Origin: Deltaproteobacteria bacterium
Lineage (GTDB): Bacteria > Desulfobacterota > DSM-4660 > Desulfatiglandales > Desulfatiglandaceae
Direction of reading: 5' to 3'
Assembly: GCA_021737785.1 (NCBI GenBank)
Contig: JAIPDI010000008.1
Location: forward strand, 1 to 64,000
Length of the DNA: 64,000 nucleotides
Part shown: piece by piece, positions 16,263-25,993 of the stretch
How positions within the stretch are numbered: the first letter of the stretch is position 1
Layout of the letters: each line of letters starts with the position of its first letter
Translations under genes and position numbers: made by a program
Notes under the pieces: model-generated
Told to the model about the DNA's origin: nothing
Database searches by the model: none
The model's input: the letters and a program-made list of their open reading frames with translations, nothing else

Positions 16263-18530
16263 CTATTTCTCCAATTCATGCCTAATGGCAAGTCCCATCT
16301 TTTCCAACATATAGGGCTTTTTAATGTATTTTCCGGCCCCCAAATCCTGCGCGGCATCCACTTCCCTGGTCTTGGCAAATCCGCTGGCAATGATGGCCTT
16401 CTGGCCTGGCCTGACCTGTATTATCTCCTGATAAGTTTCTCGTCCGTTGATTCCCTTGGGCATAATCATATCAAGGACGATCAGATCCACAGGGTGTTCT
16501 TTCACATACGCAATCGCTTCTTCACCGCTGGATACCGCTTCAGGGTTGTACCCCAACTTTATTAGCATCCCACAGGCAATCTCTCTTTGCCTCTCCTCGT
16601 CATCAACCACCAGGATTTTTTCCCCGTGCCCCAGGTAGTCTTTCAAATCAACCGGTTCCTCCGCCTCAGCAATTTCCTCTCTGGTAACAGGAAAATATAG
16701 TTCAAAGAGCGTTCCCTTCTCATTGCTCTTCACATTAATGTAGCCATTATGGTCCTGGACTGTGTTCCACACAACCGCCAGACCCAGACCCGTGCCACTC
16801 CTGCCCATGACTTTCTTGGTGTAGAACGGTTCAAAGATCCTCTCAATGTCTTCAGTAGAAATACCGGAACCATCGTCCGACACACTCAGTACGGCATATT
16901 CCCCCTGACGTACATTCTCATAACCCCTAATCGGTTCATCCAGATATCGATTCCTGGTCGAGATGGTGACAGTGCCACTTCTTTCAATGGCCTCTGTTGC
17001 GTTGATAACCAGATTCATCAAGAGTTTTTTCATGTGAATGGAGGAGCCGTTCATGTTCAAGAGTTCCGAGTCCAATTGGGCCTTGAAATCAACAAATGCG
17101 TGCGCCTTTTCCAGCTTTTTAAATTCAGCAGAGGTCAGATATTCCCTTACAATGGTATTGAAATTCAATGCTTCTTTTCCGGTTGCCACACCTCTCGCAA
17201 TGGTCAGGAGGTCTGCGACAACATCGGCGGCCCGAATTCCGGATTCCTGTATGTTTTTTATCGGTTTCTTGAGGGGACTGTCTTCAGGTAAATCCATCAG
17301 AAGTAACTCGGGATAGCTTACGACCCCCGACAGTATGTTATTCAGATCATGGGCGACACCACCGGCCAGCAGTCCCATGGCTTCCATCTTCTGGGCTCGG
17401 TAGAGTTGGTCTCGCAGATTTCTTTGATTTTCTTCTCCCACCTTCCGTTCAGTGAGATCCCTAATCAACCCGATGAACCCAATGATAGCCCCTTTGTCGT
17501 CTTTCAAATAAAATACATTGGTCTCTCCAGGAAAAACTTCTCCAGATTTCTTCCGGTACTGTACGTTAAAGAGAAAATTCGGGTTGTCGATATTCGATTT
17601 CAGCGTCTCCCCAAGCCTTTTGAACTCTTCCTCGCTCGCGTAGACGGTAAGCGTCTCTTGGCCTTTGATCTCTTCCAGAGCATACCCAAACAGCGCAGAG
17701 AAGGCCGGATTACAGTCTATGATTCTTCTTTCCGTATCCGCGACTAGAATGGCATCCCTGATGCTGTTGTAAAGGGAACGGTACTTCTGTTCACCCTTCC
17801 GCAAGGACTTCTCGGCCCGCTTACGTTCGTCAACTTCAAACTCTAATCTTTTTTTTGCCTCTATCAGCTGTATCCTCTCTTGCTCCAAACTTTTGGACAA
17901 AAAATGTTCCTTTTTATGACTTGAGACAAGCCCTTTAACCAGCGCTGATACAGACATGGCGGCTATCACGTTCAATACGAGAAAATTTGCACCAGCAGAT
18001 ATGATCCCTTGGGATGTGATACCAAATTGAAATGTTTCTCCAAATTGCCCACGCCAAAAGAGTAAAGCAAAAATCGTCAATGCGGCCCCGTTCAGGGCTA
18101 TTGCCACAATGGCAGATCTTGACCCCAGAAGAACTCCGACAAGAACTGCGAAGGTGAAAAGCCACAGCGGGCCGCCGCTAAAGGGTCCGACATAACTAAT
18201 TACAACTAAGCCAACGATATAGAACATCAGCAGGGTAACTGATGCACGGATTTCATAGCTTAACCGTTTTGAAAACAAAAGAAAAATGCAAACCAAGTAG
18301 CCAAGGACATCAAAGATCGCCAAGCCCCATAATTGTTCTTTCATCACCAGAAGAATCGCGGCTGCTATGGCAAATGTGCAAAATATTAGCGCAGTGAAGA
18401 GTACTGCGAAGAGGACCCTCACACGCCAGAAAGCGAGGTCATCCTTCTCTATGACGGAGGTCGTCATCCTATTCACAGTGAAGGCCTGAAACCTTCTGAA
18501 AGAATTCAATAAATTATCAAACAAAACCAT
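16263..18530 (-). CDS. Membrane hybrid sensor histidine kinase/response regulator
   Basis: A 755-residue sensor. Residues about 30-205 hold six hydrophobic segments, then a charged coiled coil (about 205-245), a PAS domain (about 248-360, DAILVADTERRIIDCNPAF), HisKA with phospho-acceptor in GGVAHDLNNILSG, HATPase (N box NLVINATEA, G boxes DDGSGIS and GTGLGLAVV) and a C-terminal receiver (about 635-750) with VVDDEE, phospho-Asp in LIVLDMIMPKG and Lys in IKKPY. All catalytic residues are present. The HDLNN box is typical of HisKA kinases in Desulfobacterota that end in a receiver. No output regulator is adjacent, so its targets are unknown. A 41-codon ORF precedes it with one base between. Confidence 0.9.
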   Translation of the reverse strand: MVLFDNLLNSFRRFQAFTVNRMTTSVIEKDDLAFWRVRVLFAVLFTALIFCTFAIAAAILLVMKEQLWGLAIFDVLGYLVCIFLLFSKRLSYEIRASVTLLMFYIVGLVVISYVGPFSGGPLWLFTFAVLVGVLLGSRSAIVAIALNGAALTIFALLFWRGQFGETFQFGITSQGIISAGANFLVLNVIAAMSVSALVKGLVSSHKKEHFLSKSLEQERIQLIEAKKRLEFEVDERKRAEKSLRKGEQKYRSLYNSIRDAILVADTERRIIDCNPAFSALFGYALEEIKGQETLTVYASEEEFKRLGETLKSNIDNPNFLFNVQYRKKSGEVFPGETNVFYLKDDKGAIIGFIGLIRDLTERKVGEENQRNLRDQLYRAQKMEAMGLLAGGVAHDLNNILSGVVSYPELLLMDLPEDSPLKKPIKNIQESGIRAADVVADLLTIARGVATGKEALNFNTIVREYLTSAEFKKLEKAHAFVDFKAQLDSELLNMNGSSIHMKKLLMNLVINATEAIERSGTVTISTRNRYLDEPIRGYENVRQGEYAVLSVSDDGSGISTEDIERIFEPFYTKKVMGRSGTGLGLAVVWNTVQDHNGYINVKSNEKGTLFELYFPVTREEIAEAEEPVDLKDYLGHGEKILVVDDEERQREIACGMLIKLGYNPEAVSSGEEAIAYVKEHPVDLIVLDMIMPKGINGRETYQEIIQVRPGQKAIIASGFAKTREVDAAQDLGAGKYIKKPYMLEKMGLAIRHELEK

Positions 18531-18531
18531 T

Positions 18532-18657
18532 TTAAACTCTTTCGTATAACTCCCGCTGCTCAGGCGACATGGTTGCCAGACGATCTATTGCCTCTTCAGG
18601 GGAAACCGCTTCCAATGATCCACCAGACCGCTGAGTCATTTTATCCATTACCGACAT
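18532..18657 (-). CDS. Small 41-residue protein upstream of the kinase
   Basis: An open frame starting MSVMDKMTQRSGGSL and ending PEQRELYERV. A G-rich run (GGTCTGGGGGG) directly precedes the ATG as a possible ribosome site. Its stop is separated by one base from the kinase ATG, the arrangement of translationally coupled genes. No family is recognised; the sequence is acidic and helical in look. It may be a small partner, or a leader peptide. It could also be chance, as it is short. Confidence 0.45.
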   Translation of the reverse strand: MSVMDKMTQRSGGSLEAVSPEEAIDRLATMSPEQRELYERV

Positions 18658-18853
18658 CCCCCCAGACCTTACCTGTCTTCATCTCGCATAATTTCCACAA
18701 AGTCGCCTCGACTCTCTTCCCGAGCTGACTCCCCGAAACCCTTTGCAAAGTGCTTGTATGACACCTCATCATTTTCCTGGGGCTTATCCCAAAGAGCAAC
18801 CTGGGCTCAAGTTGCTCGATGGGAAAAGACCTGGTTGGAGTATTCGCCTCGGG

Positions 18854-20836
18854 TTAGTCAGACTGGGGATGGTTCCTGATTGAAACCAAGTAGGAATTGG
18901 TTCCCATATACAAACTGCCATCCCGGTTGAAATAGATGCCGCCGAATTCATGGCAATATTCCCACCCGCGGCCCAGAGGGATTTTCCAGATCGTGCGACC
19001 ATCCCATGAATCGATGGCGGAGATAAAATACGTACCGCCCTCCGTTGCTGAAATGTCGTCATCCCATTCTCCGGTATGCGCAAATATGATGCCGCTTTCC
19101 CGTGCCAGCATGGACATGGCAAAAAAACTGGTATGATCATTTTCCCACACCGTTCCGGCCCAAGGCTGGACACTGGTGGTGTCGAGTTGGATCAAGGCCA
19201 GCCCCGGCTCATTGGCGACCCACTGGGACCACGGCACATCCGTGGTATGGCCGAAATTGTTTTCCACCATGATAGAGCGGTTGACCCCGATCACCGACGC
19301 CTCAGCGGTACCGCGCATATCCGGAAAAACCGGAACCTGGGCAACCGGGGCGCCCGAATGGCTTACCGCCACCACATTGATCTGCGGGTAATCATTGTCG
19401 ACGATGGCAATCAGTTTATTCCCGGCCGCATCCTCCATGATGGTCGGCGTGGTGCCGGAACCGATATTTTTGGAACCGGATTTCAAAAACCCGCTATTGC
19501 GATAAGGATAACGCCAGCGCGTCTCAATGTTGCCGGTTTGATCATCAAAAGCCACCGCATACAAATATCCCTGGTTGCACACCCCCTGTTCGTCCAGGCC
19601 GTTGGTAACAAAATATGCGCCCTGCTCATCGACGGCAAAGGTATTGTTGTTCCACTGCCCGGGCAGCGACAGTCTGTCCAGCAGCACGGTCCGACAGCCT
19701 TTGAGTTTGGTCGCATCCGGCACGATTTCCACCACGGCCATATAGGCGGGTGATGTGAGTGTGTTGTTGTCCGTGCTGTAATGCCCCGCCAGCAGGCACC
19801 AGTATACATTGGGCCTTTCCGAATTCCAAACGGGCAAGGTTGCATACAAACTATTGGGAGCCTCCGATTGCGTCACCAATTGAACGATATCGTCACTGAC
19901 CCATATGGGCGTCAGTTCATACACGCTGTCTTTTTTCTCAACATCGGCCGTTGGAAAGCACTTAATCCTGTTGTCGCCGACCACAACCGAATGGTCGTCC
20001 TTATCCATGAAAAAATAGCCCCCGCCAAAAGAATTGGCAACAAAATCAGCCGTTTTAGTAGCGGAAAGGATACGCAGATCCTTGTCAAACACGATCAATC
20101 GATATGCCTGGTCGGCATATGAAAAAGCAACGCCGGTTATCTGATTGTTTTTGTTGCAGGCCATAATCGGCGTAAAACCATAGGGATTGAATTGGGTGAT
20201 CACCTCAAGCTTTTTATCGGTCGGTCCGGACAGACCGACGCTGTCGGAACAATAACTGTCCTGATGACCGCCATTGAAATTGTTTTCCGCCATGCCGGGA
20301 TTTTGGGGAATAGCAATACCTTGGAACAGATTATTCGTACTGACAGCGGGCATGACCATGAAGGTCTCCGTGGTGCGAAGCCCCTCCTGAGAGACCAACT
20401 CAATTTCCGTAAAACCGAAATCACCAATGAAATCCAGCGTACCCGGCTGTGTCAATGCAATGAAAATCATATATGTACCGGGCTCCGTAAATGGAATGGT
20501 GTTCGCCCTAATGGGGATGGAAAAAAGCTCGAATAACGGAAACCCGCCCGACGGCACGGTAAAGCTGACAACTCCCGGCGTAAGGGTTGTGTTCCAGTCC
20601 GGCCATTCATAGATCGGCTCGCCACCGGGCGCAATGATGCCGATATGAACATCCGCGGTCACCGGCTCAGCCAGATTGGCCACGGATACCGACAGTGTCA
20701 GGAGATCCCCCCATGAACGGTAAACCGTTTTGTCGGTCATCACATCAATACGAACCGCATCTCCGGATCCATGGCAAACGCCGACAAAAATACCGATGGA
20801 CAAGGCGATATACATGAATGTGAATATTTTTTTCAT
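18854..20836 (-). CDS. Secreted beta-propeller-like (PQQ-type) protein
   Basis: A 660-residue exported protein. MKKIFTFMYIALSIGIFVGVCHG is a Sec signal peptide; this start (20836) has GGAGG 6 nt upstream and is chosen over an in-frame start 25 codons earlier. Residues about 30-130 look like a beta-sandwich (VMTDKTVYRSWGDLLTLSVSV), then repeating blades with aspartate/tryptophan turns, for example GNIETRWRYPYRN, DSWDGRTIWKIPL and NRDGSLYMGTNSYL. The last two resemble PQQ-dehydrogenase-like propeller repeats. No catalytic site is evident, so binding or a structural surface role is as likely as an enzyme. It appears monocistronic. Confidence 0.75.
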   Translation of the reverse strand: MKKIFTFMYIALSIGIFVGVCHGSGDAVRIDVMTDKTVYRSWGDLLTLSVSVANLAEPVTADVHIGIIAPGGEPIYEWPDWNTTLTPGVVSFTVPSGGFPLFELFSIPIRANTIPFTEPGTYMIFIALTQPGTLDFIGDFGFTEIELVSQEGLRTTETFMVMPAVSTNNLFQGIAIPQNPGMAENNFNGGHQDSYCSDSVGLSGPTDKKLEVITQFNPYGFTPIMACNKNNQITGVAFSYADQAYRLIVFDKDLRILSATKTADFVANSFGGGYFFMDKDDHSVVVGDNRIKCFPTADVEKKDSVYELTPIWVSDDIVQLVTQSEAPNSLYATLPVWNSERPNVYWCLLAGHYSTDNNTLTSPAYMAVVEIVPDATKLKGCRTVLLDRLSLPGQWNNNTFAVDEQGAYFVTNGLDEQGVCNQGYLYAVAFDDQTGNIETRWRYPYRNSGFLKSGSKNIGSGTTPTIMEDAAGNKLIAIVDNDYPQINVVAVSHSGAPVAQVPVFPDMRGTAEASVIGVNRSIMVENNFGHTTDVPWSQWVANEPGLALIQLDTTSVQPWAGTVWENDHTSFFAMSMLARESGIIFAHTGEWDDDISATEGGTYFISAIDSWDGRTIWKIPLGRGWEYCHEFGGIYFNRDGSLYMGTNSYLVSIRNHPQSD

Positions 20837-21008
20837 TTTTTCCTCCTTCGCTGATGGGATTAAAAAAATAAACAGCAGAAGCCAGGCTACGGCTTCTACC
20901 TTATCTGCCAATCCTTCCGGCGGGTGTCAAAGTGGCGGTCACCTGAAAATGCATTTTTGCGCTGCTTGTTTCGTGTCCATCTTTTTTGTCTTCTGAGTTT
21001 TTTCGGGA

Positions 21009-21215
21009 TTACGTATGACCTCCTGTATCAGGTTCCAGTTTGTGGGTTTTCCTAACCCATCGGATCGGGAAACGACACCCGGCTTCCCTATGCATCCTTT
21101 GCCTTTTTTCCAAGAGATGTGCCCTTCGACCGTAGTGCCGATCGCTCGGGTTTACAAAGCGGATTGAACAGTATAAATGCTTTTCGTTATACCACTGAAC
21201 GAAAAGATCAGGCCA
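21009..21215 (-). pseudogene. Remnant of an IS3-family transposase (C-terminal end)
   Basis: The stretch DLFVQWYNEKHLYCSIRFVN, then DRHYGRRAHLLEKR and RWVRKTHKLEPDTG, closely follows the C-terminal end of IS3-type OrfB integrases (WYN..H..I.FV.P..RH.G....L..R....RW..KT..WEP). The upstream two thirds, including the DDE residues, are missing; the open frame continues upstream with unrelated sequence. No terminal repeats were identified. A decayed insertion. Confidence 0.6.
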
Positions 21216-21484
21216 AGTCTGCAGAATATGTTGCACGTGGTGGAAGCATGTGATGGACGAGACATTCAGATAAAGGGCCTGGCTCAAGTAAATTGTGAGC
21301 ACCCTACCATGGAACACGTTTGCATGCAATATAACATACGATATTCTCTGAAGTATTTCTTTAATGAAAGGGAACCATGTTCACCTTGTTCTGCATGATC
21401 CGGGCTTTATTCTTATTATAGTTGGGTTTCAAGAATGAGGCTGGTTCCGATCTTTATCCCTATCCCGCTGCGACCAAAAAATTT

Positions 21485-21542
21485 TCGAAACATCGTTTTT
21501 TTCTTGACAGGAAATCGAAACAATGTTTTTATCTTGACCTGA
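21485..21542 (+). promoter_or_regulatory. Two 28-nt tandem repeats with a promoter, upstream of the maoC gene
   Basis: Units at 21485-21512 and 21515-21542 (period 30 nt) share TCGAAACA, a T-run and CTTGAC. Each contains an imperfect palindrome (AAAC..GTTT). TTGACA of unit 1 (21504-21509) plus a 17-nt spacer gives TTTTAT (21527-21532), a plausible promoter for the gene starting at 21576. The repeats probably bind a regulator such as the cluster B TetR protein. Confidence 0.5.
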
Positions 21543-21575
21543 GACAGGAAGATCCCTGATTCGAGGGTACAGAAG

Positions 21576-22454
21576 ATGGAACTCAGCTCTTCCATTGTGG
21601 GTACATGCCTGGCGCCGTATCATGCAGAGGTATCGTGGCGCCATCTCATGAACTATGCGGCGGCCATCCACGATGACAATCCCATTTACTTTGACGACCA
21701 GACCCGGGAGGGCATTATCGGGCACCCTCTATCATGCGCTGCCATTACATGGCCTGTCATGGGAAACCTCTCCGAATACCTCGAAGCCAAGATATTTCCC
21801 CGTAAAGTCCTTGATACCCAAGTCCACTATAGTGAATACCTGCACCTCCTCCGGTCCCTCCGCCCGGGTGACCATCTGACAATTAACGGAAAGATCGCGG
21901 CCGTCTTGCCGCACAGGTCCGGGACCACCCTGTTCGTGCGACTGGATGCCACCGATGCATCGGGTCAACCGGTTTTTACTGAGATTGCAGGGGCGCTTCT
22001 CAGAGGGGTTCGGTGTGAAGATAAGGGGAACGTCGTCGATCTTCTGCCCTCCATCCCTGAAAATCCGCATCATCCCAGGACTCTTTGGCAGGAGCGGGTT
22101 TTCATCGACCCTATGCATACCTATATCTATGATGGCTGCAGCAATATTTTCTTTCCCATCCATACGTCACGAGAGTTTGCGACAGGAGTCGGCCTTCCCG
22201 GGATTATCGTACAGGGAACAGCCGTACTCGCTCACGCGGTGAAGGTACTGATCAACAGGGAAGTCGGAGGAGATTCTTTCAGGCTCAAGATCCTCTACGG
22301 TCGATTTTCCCACATGGTCTTTCCCGGAACGGTAATTATTGTTCAACTCCAGGGCGTCGTGGATCAGGAAAACGGCAGGGCTCTCCATTTTGATGTGCTC
22401 AACGATCGGGGACAAAAGGCCCTGAGCGATGGGTACGCTTTTGTGAAAAACTGA
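21576..22454 (+). CDS. MaoC-like double hot-dog acyl-CoA hydratase
   Basis: A 292-residue protein with two hot-dog domains (about 1-150 and 155-292). The N-terminal half has YAAAIHDDNPIYFDD, the second half has YDGCSNIFFPIHTSREFATG followed by GLPGIIVQGT, the places where (R)-specific enoyl-CoA hydratases of the MaoC/hydratase-2 family keep their Asp and His dyad. It most likely adds water to, or removes it from, an acyl-CoA. First gene of cluster B, behind the tandem-repeat promoter and 72 nt before livF, so it probably acts on the CoA ester made by the synthetase at 24090. A closely related role, such as mesaconyl-CoA-type hydration, cannot be excluded. Confidence 0.8.
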   Translation: MELSSSIVGTCLAPYHAEVSWRHLMNYAAAIHDDNPIYFDDQTREGIIGHPLSCAAITWPVMGNLSEYLEAKIFPRKVLDTQVHYSEYLHLLRSLRPGDHLTINGKIAAVLPHRSGTTLFVRLDATDASGQPVFTEIAGALLRGVRCEDKGNVVDLLPSIPENPHHPRTLWQERVFIDPMHTYIYDGCSNIFFPIHTSREFATGVGLPGIIVQGTAVLAHAVKVLINREVGGDSFRLKILYGRFSHMVFPGTVIIVQLQGVVDQENGRALHFDVLNDRGQKALSDGYAFVKN

Positions 22455-22526
22455 TCGAAGTGTCTCAGCCGGGTTTCAAAACAGCACGTTTTGGATCCAA
22501 CCTTGGTGTCAGCGACAGGAGAGGCC

Positions 22527-23321
22527 ATGCTCTCTGTAAAAAACATCGAAGTTGTCTACAATGACGTCATCAAGGTGGTCCGGGGCGTCTCCTTTGAGGT
22601 CCCCGACCGGGCTATCGTGGCGCTTTTGGGCTCTAACGGGGCCGGCAAGAGCACGGTGCTCAAGGCTATCAGTCATATCCTTGAACTGGAGGATGGGGAA
22701 CTTACCGAAGGAAAAATTGAATTTGATGGTCAAGACATCGCCGGTGTGGCGCCTGAGCGGGTTGTTTCCATGGGCATCGTCCAGATCCCTGAAGGGAGGG
22801 GCATTTTCGATGACCTCACTGTTGCGGAGAACCTTCGCGTAGGCGCCCATACGCGTTCGGACGGGACCCGGGTGAAGCAGGACACGGAAAAGATCTTGGA
22901 CTATTTCCCGGTCCTTCGCGGGCGGATGTCGCAGATGGCCGGATATCTAAGCGGTGGGGAACAGCAGATGCTGGCTATTGGCAGGGCATTGATGACCCGG
23001 TGCGGCCTCCTCATGTCGGACGAACCATCTCTGGGCCTGGCTCCTCAGATTGCAGTTGAGATCTTCCGCATCCTGCAAAGGATCACCGCAGAGGAAGAGG
23101 CCTCCATTCTCCTTGTGGAGCAGAATGCGCACATGGCGCTGACCATCGCCAGCTACGGTTATATCATGGAAAGCGGAAAGATTGTACTGGACGGTCCCAG
23201 TGAAAAACTGATTCAAAACGAAGATGTGAAGGAATTCTACCTGGGGCTCACCGAGGTAGGCGCCAAGAAGAGCTACCGCCAGGTGAAACACTACAAGAAA
23301 AGGAAGAGGTGGCTTTCATGA
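22527..23321 (+). CDS. livF: LivF-type ABC transporter ATPase (cluster B)
   Basis: A 264-residue ATPase with Walker A GSNGAGKST, signature SGGEQQ and LLVEQNAHM. Walker B reads CGLLMSDEPSLG: hydrophobic positions are changed but the catalytic Glu remains. The C-terminal extension (EFYLGLTEVGAKKSYRQVKHYKKRKRW) is almost the same as that of the cluster A LivF. The start MLSVKNIEVVYND at 22527 has AGGAGAGG upstream; the frame continues 12 codons further. Its stop overlaps the livG start (ATGA). Confidence 0.93.
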   Translation: MLSVKNIEVVYNDVIKVVRGVSFEVPDRAIVALLGSNGAGKSTVLKAISHILELEDGELTEGKIEFDGQDIAGVAPERVVSMGIVQIPEGRGIFDDLTVAENLRVGAHTRSDGTRVKQDTEKILDYFPVLRGRMSQMAGYLSGGEQQMLAIGRALMTRCGLLMSDEPSLGLAPQIAVEIFRILQRITAEEEASILLVEQNAHMALTIASYGYIMESGKIVLDGPSEKLIQNEDVKEFYLGLTEVGAKKSYRQVKHYKKRKRWLS

Positions 23322-24115
23322 CTCCTCCGCCGAAACTGGCAGTGACGGACCTTTCCATGTGCTTTGGCGGGGTAAGTGCCATAATGAACCTCTCCTTTGA
23401 ACTGGAAGAAGGAGAGATTTTTGCCCTCATCGGTCCGAACGGAGCGGGAAAGAGTACGGTATTCAACTGTATCAGCGGAATCTACAGACCGAACCGGGGT
23501 CGGATTTATTTTGAAGGGGAGGAGATCACACATCTGAGGCCCCACAAGGTTGCCCGGAAGGGTATTGCCCGTACATTTCAAAACATCGCATTGTTTCGCA
23601 ATATGACTGTTTTGGATAATCTTTTGCTGGGCCGGAACCCCTCCCTCAAGGCCGGCGTCATTCGGGGAGGGATCTTCTGGGGTAAGGCCGTCCGGGAAGA
23701 ACTGGCATCCCGTTTGGCGGTGGAAAAACTGATTGATTTCCTCGAGATTGAAAGCGTTCGGAAGAAGCTCGTAGGCACCCTCCCTTTTGGGATTCAGCGG
23801 CGGGTGGAACTGGGACGCGCCCTTGCACTGGAACCCCGCCTGCTCCTCTTGGATGAACCGGTTTCTGGAATGAATATAGAGGAAACCGAGGACATGGCAC
23901 GATTTATCCTGGATATCAACGAGACGTTCGGGATGACGATCCTCCTTGTAGAGCATGATATGGGGGTGGTCATGGATATCTCCGATCGCATTCTGGTCAT
24001 CAATTTCGGAGAGAAAATTGCCGAGGGAAATCCGGAAACCATCGGCAGGGACTCTGAGGTCATCAAGGCCTATCTCGGTGAAGAGGCAGATGGAATCAAA
24101 CCGGAACAGCATTAA
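23318..24115 (+). CDS. livG: LivG-type ABC transporter ATPase (cluster B)
   Basis: A 265-residue ATPase: Walker A GPNGAGKST, ARTFQNIALFRNMTVLDN (Q-loop region), non-canonical signature PFGIQRRVELGRA, Walker B LLLLDEPVSGMN and LVEHDMGVVMD. The ATG at 23318 overlaps the livF stop (ATGA), with GGAAGAGG 8 nt upstream; a GTG three codons earlier is possible. Forms the ATPase pair with LivF. Its stop lies inside the start of the synthetase gene. Confidence 0.93.
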   Translation: MTPPPKLAVTDLSMCFGGVSAIMNLSFELEEGEIFALIGPNGAGKSTVFNCISGIYRPNRGRIYFEGEEITHLRPHKVARKGIARTFQNIALFRNMTVLDNLLLGRNPSLKAGVIRGGIFWGKAVREELASRLAVEKLIDFLEIESVRKKLVGTLPFGIQRRVELGRALALEPRLLLLDEPVSGMNIEETEDMARFILDINETFGMTILLVEHDMGVVMDISDRILVINFGEKIAEGNPETIGRDSEVIKAYLGEEADGIKPEQH

Positions 24116-25916
24116 TACGTACGATACCCTCCCCCGTCTCTTGGCCCGCAACCGTCGGTACTACGGAAACCGGGTGGGGCTGAGGGAAAAGGACCTGGGT
24201 GTCTGGCAGGAAGTCTCCTGGGATCAGTACTACGAGCATGTGAAGCTTTTCTGCCTTGGAGCCCTATCCCTTGGGCTTCAGCGGAACGACAAACTGGCCA
24301 TTCTTGGGGATAACTGCAGGGAGTGGCTCTATGCAGACCTGGGAACCCAGGCCGCCGGGGCCGTGACCGTGGGCATTTACGCCACCAACCCACCCAGGCA
24401 GGTGCTGTATGTGCTGGATCATTCCGATTCGGTGATGGTGGTGGTCAAAGACCAGGAGCAGGCGGACAAGGTTTTGGAGGTGGGGGAATCCCTCCCCCTG
24501 TTGAAAAAGATCATCGTCATCGATATGAAGGGCCTTCGACACTATGATGACCCCCGTGTCCTCTCTTTTCAACAGGTGGAAGATCTGGGTAAAGCCATGG
24601 CCTCGGAAAAACCGGGATACTTCGAGGAACTTGTCTCCCAAACCCGGGCCCGGGATGTGGCCCTCATGGTCTATACCTCGGGCACTACCGGTCCGCCCAA
24701 GGGCGCCATGCTCACCCACAGAAACCTTCTCTCCCTGGCAGCCGCTTTTTCACAAGAGACACCTATTTCCAGTGAGGACGAGGCTGTCTCCTATCTTCCG
24801 TTGTGCCACATCGCTGAGAGGCTCATGTCGGTAGTCCTGGCACTTTATGCCGCATACACCGTCAATTTTGCGGAGAGTCTTGAGACCATTCAGGAAAACC
24901 TCTATGAAATCGCCCCCACCATCTTTGTGGGGGTTCCAAGGATCTGGGAGAAGATGCATTCGGCCATTCAGATTCGCATGAAGGATGCCTCATGGTTCAA
25001 GCGACGGGCCTACGCATTCTGGATTCCCATCGGTCGGAACATCGTGGAGCAAGAGATCCAAAAGGGGAGGTATTCCCTGCTGCAAAGGATGCTTTATAGA
25101 CTCGGTCACCTGTGTATGTATCGGTATCTTCTGGACAAGATGGGACTTCTTCGGGTCCGGCTGGCCCTCAGCGGATCCGCCCCCATCTCCCCTGAAATTC
25201 TCAAATTCTACCGAGCCCTGGGGCTCAGGATCACTGAAGTCTACGGGCAGACGGAAGGCTCGGGCGTATCCCATATCCACCACGGCCGTGACAGAAAAGT
25301 CGGGTCGGTGGGAAAACCCCTGCCGGGTGTCGATTTCAAACTGGCAGAAGACGGGGAGATCCTGTTCCGGGGCGATACGCTCTTCAACGGTTATTATAAG
25401 GAACCCGAATCCACCGAAGCGGTCATGAGTGATGGATGGATGCGAACCGGGGATGTAGGCATTCTGGACGGGGAAGGTTATCTCTATATCACCGATAGAA
25501 AAAAGGACATCATCATCACGGCCGGCGGAAAGAACATCGCCCCTTCGGAAATCGAGAACCGCCTCAAATGCAGCCCCTATATTAATCAGGCCATTGTGGT
25601 GGGGGACGCAAAACCCTACCTCTCCGCCATCATTCAAATCGAACTGGACACCGTCAGCAAGTGGGCCATGGACCATAAGATCGCCTATACCACCTTTAGG
25701 AGCCTGGCTGGGCACAGGGACGTATTTGAACTCATTAAACAGGAAGTAGAGGAAGCCAATAAGGAATTCGCCCGCGTGGAGGGCATTAAGAAATTTGTCC
25801 TTCTTGAAAAAGAACTGGATCATGATGACGATGAATTAACCGCCACCATGAAGATTCGACGCAAAAGTGTTGAGAGAAAGTTCAGCGATCTCATCAATGC
25901 CATGTATGGGAGGTGA
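24090..25916 (+). CDS. Long-chain-type acyl-CoA synthetase (AMP-forming), cluster B
   Basis: A 608-residue ANL ligase. P-loop YTSGTTGPPKGAM, VYGQTEGSG, MRTGDVGILDGEGYLYITDR, the hinge KDIIITAGGKNIAPSEIENRL and the C-terminal lysine region LTATMKIRR are all canonical, so it should be a fully active acyl-CoA synthetase. The start MESNRNSINTYDTLP at 24090 follows GAAGAGG and overlaps livG by 26 nt, a sign of translational coupling. The N-terminus (LREKDLGVWQEVSW) matches the cluster A enzyme, showing that the two transporter-plus-ligase sets are paralogous. It probably activates the imported acid at the membrane. Confidence 0.92.
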   Translation: MESNRNSINTYDTLPRLLARNRRYYGNRVGLREKDLGVWQEVSWDQYYEHVKLFCLGALSLGLQRNDKLAILGDNCREWLYADLGTQAAGAVTVGIYATNPPRQVLYVLDHSDSVMVVVKDQEQADKVLEVGESLPLLKKIIVIDMKGLRHYDDPRVLSFQQVEDLGKAMASEKPGYFEELVSQTRARDVALMVYTSGTTGPPKGAMLTHRNLLSLAAAFSQETPISSEDEAVSYLPLCHIAERLMSVVLALYAAYTVNFAESLETIQENLYEIAPTIFVGVPRIWEKMHSAIQIRMKDASWFKRRAYAFWIPIGRNIVEQEIQKGRYSLLQRMLYRLGHLCMYRYLLDKMGLLRVRLALSGSAPISPEILKFYRALGLRITEVYGQTEGSGVSHIHHGRDRKVGSVGKPLPGVDFKLAEDGEILFRGDTLFNGYYKEPESTEAVMSDGWMRTGDVGILDGEGYLYITDRKKDIIITAGGKNIAPSEIENRLKCSPYINQAIVVGDAKPYLSAIIQIELDTVSKWAMDHKIAYTTFRSLAGHRDVFELIKQEVEEANKEFARVEGIKKFVLLEKELDHDDDELTATMKIRRKSVERKFSDLINAMYGR

Positions 25917-25993
25917 TAAGAGAAGCGATGAATGGTTTTTTTCGGTCAATAGATCGGTCGATCCAAATCGTAATCTGAAAAGGAGGGGATATT

